From NCBI RefSeq assembly GCF_036206005.1, contig NZ_CP108143.1:5857501-5921500 (forward strand): a stretch of DNA of 64,000 bases. The letters are read 5' to 3'. The position numbers and the translations under genes were made by a program. Of the stretch, positions 62,690 through 64,000 are shown one piece after another (the stretch's first letter is position 1; each line of letters begins with the position of its first letter). A model generated the notes under the pieces. It searched no databases, was not told where the DNA came from, and saw only the letters and a list, made by a program, of their open reading frames with translations. The DNA is from Streptomyces sp. NBC_00178 (lineage in GTDB: Bacteria > Actinomycetota > Actinomycetes > Streptomycetales > Streptomycetaceae).

Positions 62690-63069
62690 AGATAGGACTC
62701 TTCCACTTCTGATCCGGGTGCTGGGGGTTTTCGCCCCGATACTCCCCGAAAGACGGTCCTGTACCTAGTACGTCGGCCGGTGCGGCCGGGTCCCGTCGAC
62801 GCGATCCCACCGGGCCGGTCAACCTGGGACACCTCCGTGTCGCCCGGACAGGGGTCACGGGCCGCCCGACAGCTCCTCCGTCCGGTATGCGGCATGCGAG
62901 AGGGTGCGCAATCACTATGAACCATCTCACTCCACCCGATCTCGTCGCAAGGAACAGGCCGGATCCATAGGGGAGTTGAGTGAGGAGCATGTGCATCCTG
63001 CTGCACCGGCTCCCGCTTGCGGAGTACCCTTCCTTGATCGTTGGTGGGGGAGTGGAAGGCGGTACGCGG
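62690..63069. promoter_or_regulatory. Divergent promoter region, glgX / HEPN gene
   Basis: No gene is seen in this stretch between divergent starts. A more AT-rich part around 62755-62800 and 62890-62960 is a likely site of the two promoters, but I could not assign -35/-10 boxes. Confidence 0.4.
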
Positions 63070-64000
63070 GTGAGCTCGGGAGGATTCGAGCTGCCCCCAG
63101 GTGACGCAGGTCACGAGGGGGAATCGACCGATGCCCAGCCGGGGGCGGTCTCCCTCGCACAGCCCATGGAGATCGGCGCCGAGCTGGACTGGGGCGCGGA
63201 CGCCTGGAACGAGGTGCGCACGCGCGCCCAGCGGGCGGGGCGTGCGTACATCTGGCTGAATCTGGTGGAACAGCGGCTGCGCGCCGTGGTCTCCGCGGTG
63301 ATCCGGCCGATCTACGAACCGGTGCACGGCGAGGAATGGGTCGTCGCCGCCGCGGGGCCCGCGGGGCAGGAGTGGGTGCAGCGGGCCGTGGCGGTCCGCG
63401 AGGTCTCCCGCCGCAAGGGCTATCTGCTCGACCCGGCCGACGACAACGTCCTCAGCTTCCTCACGCTCCCGCAGCTGCGGGAGCTGATGGTCCAGCACTG
63501 GCCCTGCTTCGAGCCGTACTTCGACGACCGCCGCGAGGTGGAGCTCGCGCTGGACGAGCTGGAGGTGGCGCGCAACGTCGTCTCCCGCAACCGCGCGCTG
63601 AACGAGGCGGTCCTCGCGCAGGCCGAGCGCGCCTCCGCCCGGCTCCTGGAGATCCTCGGCAGCGGGGCCGCGGTCCCGTCCGCCGACCGGCTGCCCGTCG
63701 ACGCGGTGGAGGAGCTGGTCGGCGACCGCTACGCCGACGTCGTGTCCGTCCACCCCGACCGGGTGCGGCTGCAGCGCCAGCTGCCCGCCGAGGACCTGTT
63801 CGGCGGCGCCCGCAGGCTGGACGCGATCGGCATCGGGCTCAACCTCCTCACACAGAACTTCTCCGGCCGCCGGCTGGTCCGCCTCGCCGAGTCCGGCTGC
63901 CGGGTCAGGCTGCTCTTCATCAACCCGGCGAGCAGTGCGGTCAAGCGCAGGGAGCGCGAACTCGGCCTCAAGAAGGCCGAGCTGAGCCGCTCGGTGGAGA
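63070..64000 (+). CDS. SAV2148-like HEPN domain protein, 5' part
   Basis: The frame from the GTG at 63070 runs off the window (310 codons visible). GGAAGG lies about 12 bp upstream. It begins VSSGGFELPPGDAG, then a helical core (WGADAWNEVRTRAQRAGRAY, LVEQRLRAVVSAVIRPIYEPVHGEEW). It has the R-x6-H of HEPN nucleases as R79 to H86 (RPIYEPVH), and a later helical domain (LTLPQLRELMVQHWPCFEPYF, RRLDAIGIGLNLLTQNFSGRRL). I recall this as the SAV2148 HEPN family of actinobacteria; function unproven, with RNA cleavage possible. Confidence 0.8.
   Translation, partial: MSSGGFELPPGDAGHEGESTDAQPGAVSLAQPMEIGAELDWGADAWNEVRTRAQRAGRAYIWLNLVEQRLRAVVSAVIRPIYEPVHGEEWVVAAAGPAGQEWVQRAVAVREVSRRKGYLLDPADDNVLSFLTLPQLRELMVQHWPCFEPYFDDRREVELALDELEVARNVVSRNRALNEAVLAQAERASARLLEILGSGAAVPSADRLPVDAVEELVGDRYADVVSVHPDRVRLQRQLPAEDLFGGARRLDAIGIGLNLLTQNFSGRRLVRLAESGCRVRLLFINPASSAVKRRERELGLKKAELSRSVE

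Overview
The window is a high-GC, gene-dense chromosomal segment with frequent GTG starts, 4-bp stop/start overlaps and strong GC-rich hairpins at gene ends. The gene content (a WhiI-like atypical response regulator beside uroporphyrinogen decarboxylase, a coproporphyrin-type heme pathway, DUF3000, an SAV2148-like HEPN protein, treY/treZ/glgX) points to Streptomyces. As I recall it, the order resembles the whiI-hemE chromosome region of S. coelicolor; no search was run. I saw no rRNA, tRNA, CRISPR array, prophage or insertion sequence with a transposase.

Layout. 1-801: 3' end of a propeller-like protein, then an intergenic 57-bp tandem repeat. 1.3-8.9 kb: an operon of two Stealth-type sugar-phosphate transferases and two GT4 glycosyltransferases with a shared C-terminal extension, predicted to build a phosphodiester-linked surface glycan. 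9.0-12.4 kb: the fadA-fadJ beta-oxidation pair. 12.6-16.8 kb: RNase D, whiI, DUF3000 and hemE. 16.8-21.5 kb: a CoA-disulfide-reductase-like flavoprotein, a DUF4349 lipoprotein, then the coupled heme genes hemY and hemQ, closed by a 70-bp perfect palindrome.

21.8-26.0 kb, minus strand: a DUF4142 protein, a DUF692/MNIO multinuclear iron oxidase fused to an extra C-terminal domain, a translationally coupled TIGR04222-type membrane protein ending in a 64-residue Gly/Ser/Cys tail with eight cysteines, and a tail-less paralogue. MNIO enzymes modify cysteines in peptides, so I read this as a candidate system that modifies the tail of a membrane protein. It is the most novel-looking locus here.

26-38 kb: a PTH2-like protein, AIM24 protein, small zinc-ribbon protein, exported polysaccharide deacetylase, PhoX-like phosphatase, OsmC, ZapE, RibD-like reductase, murC, msrB, and a TetR/MMPL pair with tandem operators. 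38-45 kb is accessory-looking: a Cys-rich protein, a lipoprotein, a 761-residue ESX-like protein with an EF-hand-like loop, and a GAP1-like protein flanked by an intact and a decayed copy of a MITE-like repeat. 45-54 kb: MarR regulator, tdh-kbl threonine catabolism, LysR regulator, VOC protein, a P-loop kinase, an Xaa-Pro peptidase and an aldo/keto reductase with a MerR-type promoter. 52.7-62.7 kb: treZ, a GH1 beta-glucosidase, a GNAT, an FHA protein, treY and glgX (trehalose from maltodextrin or glycogen). The window ends inside an SAV2148-like HEPN gene.
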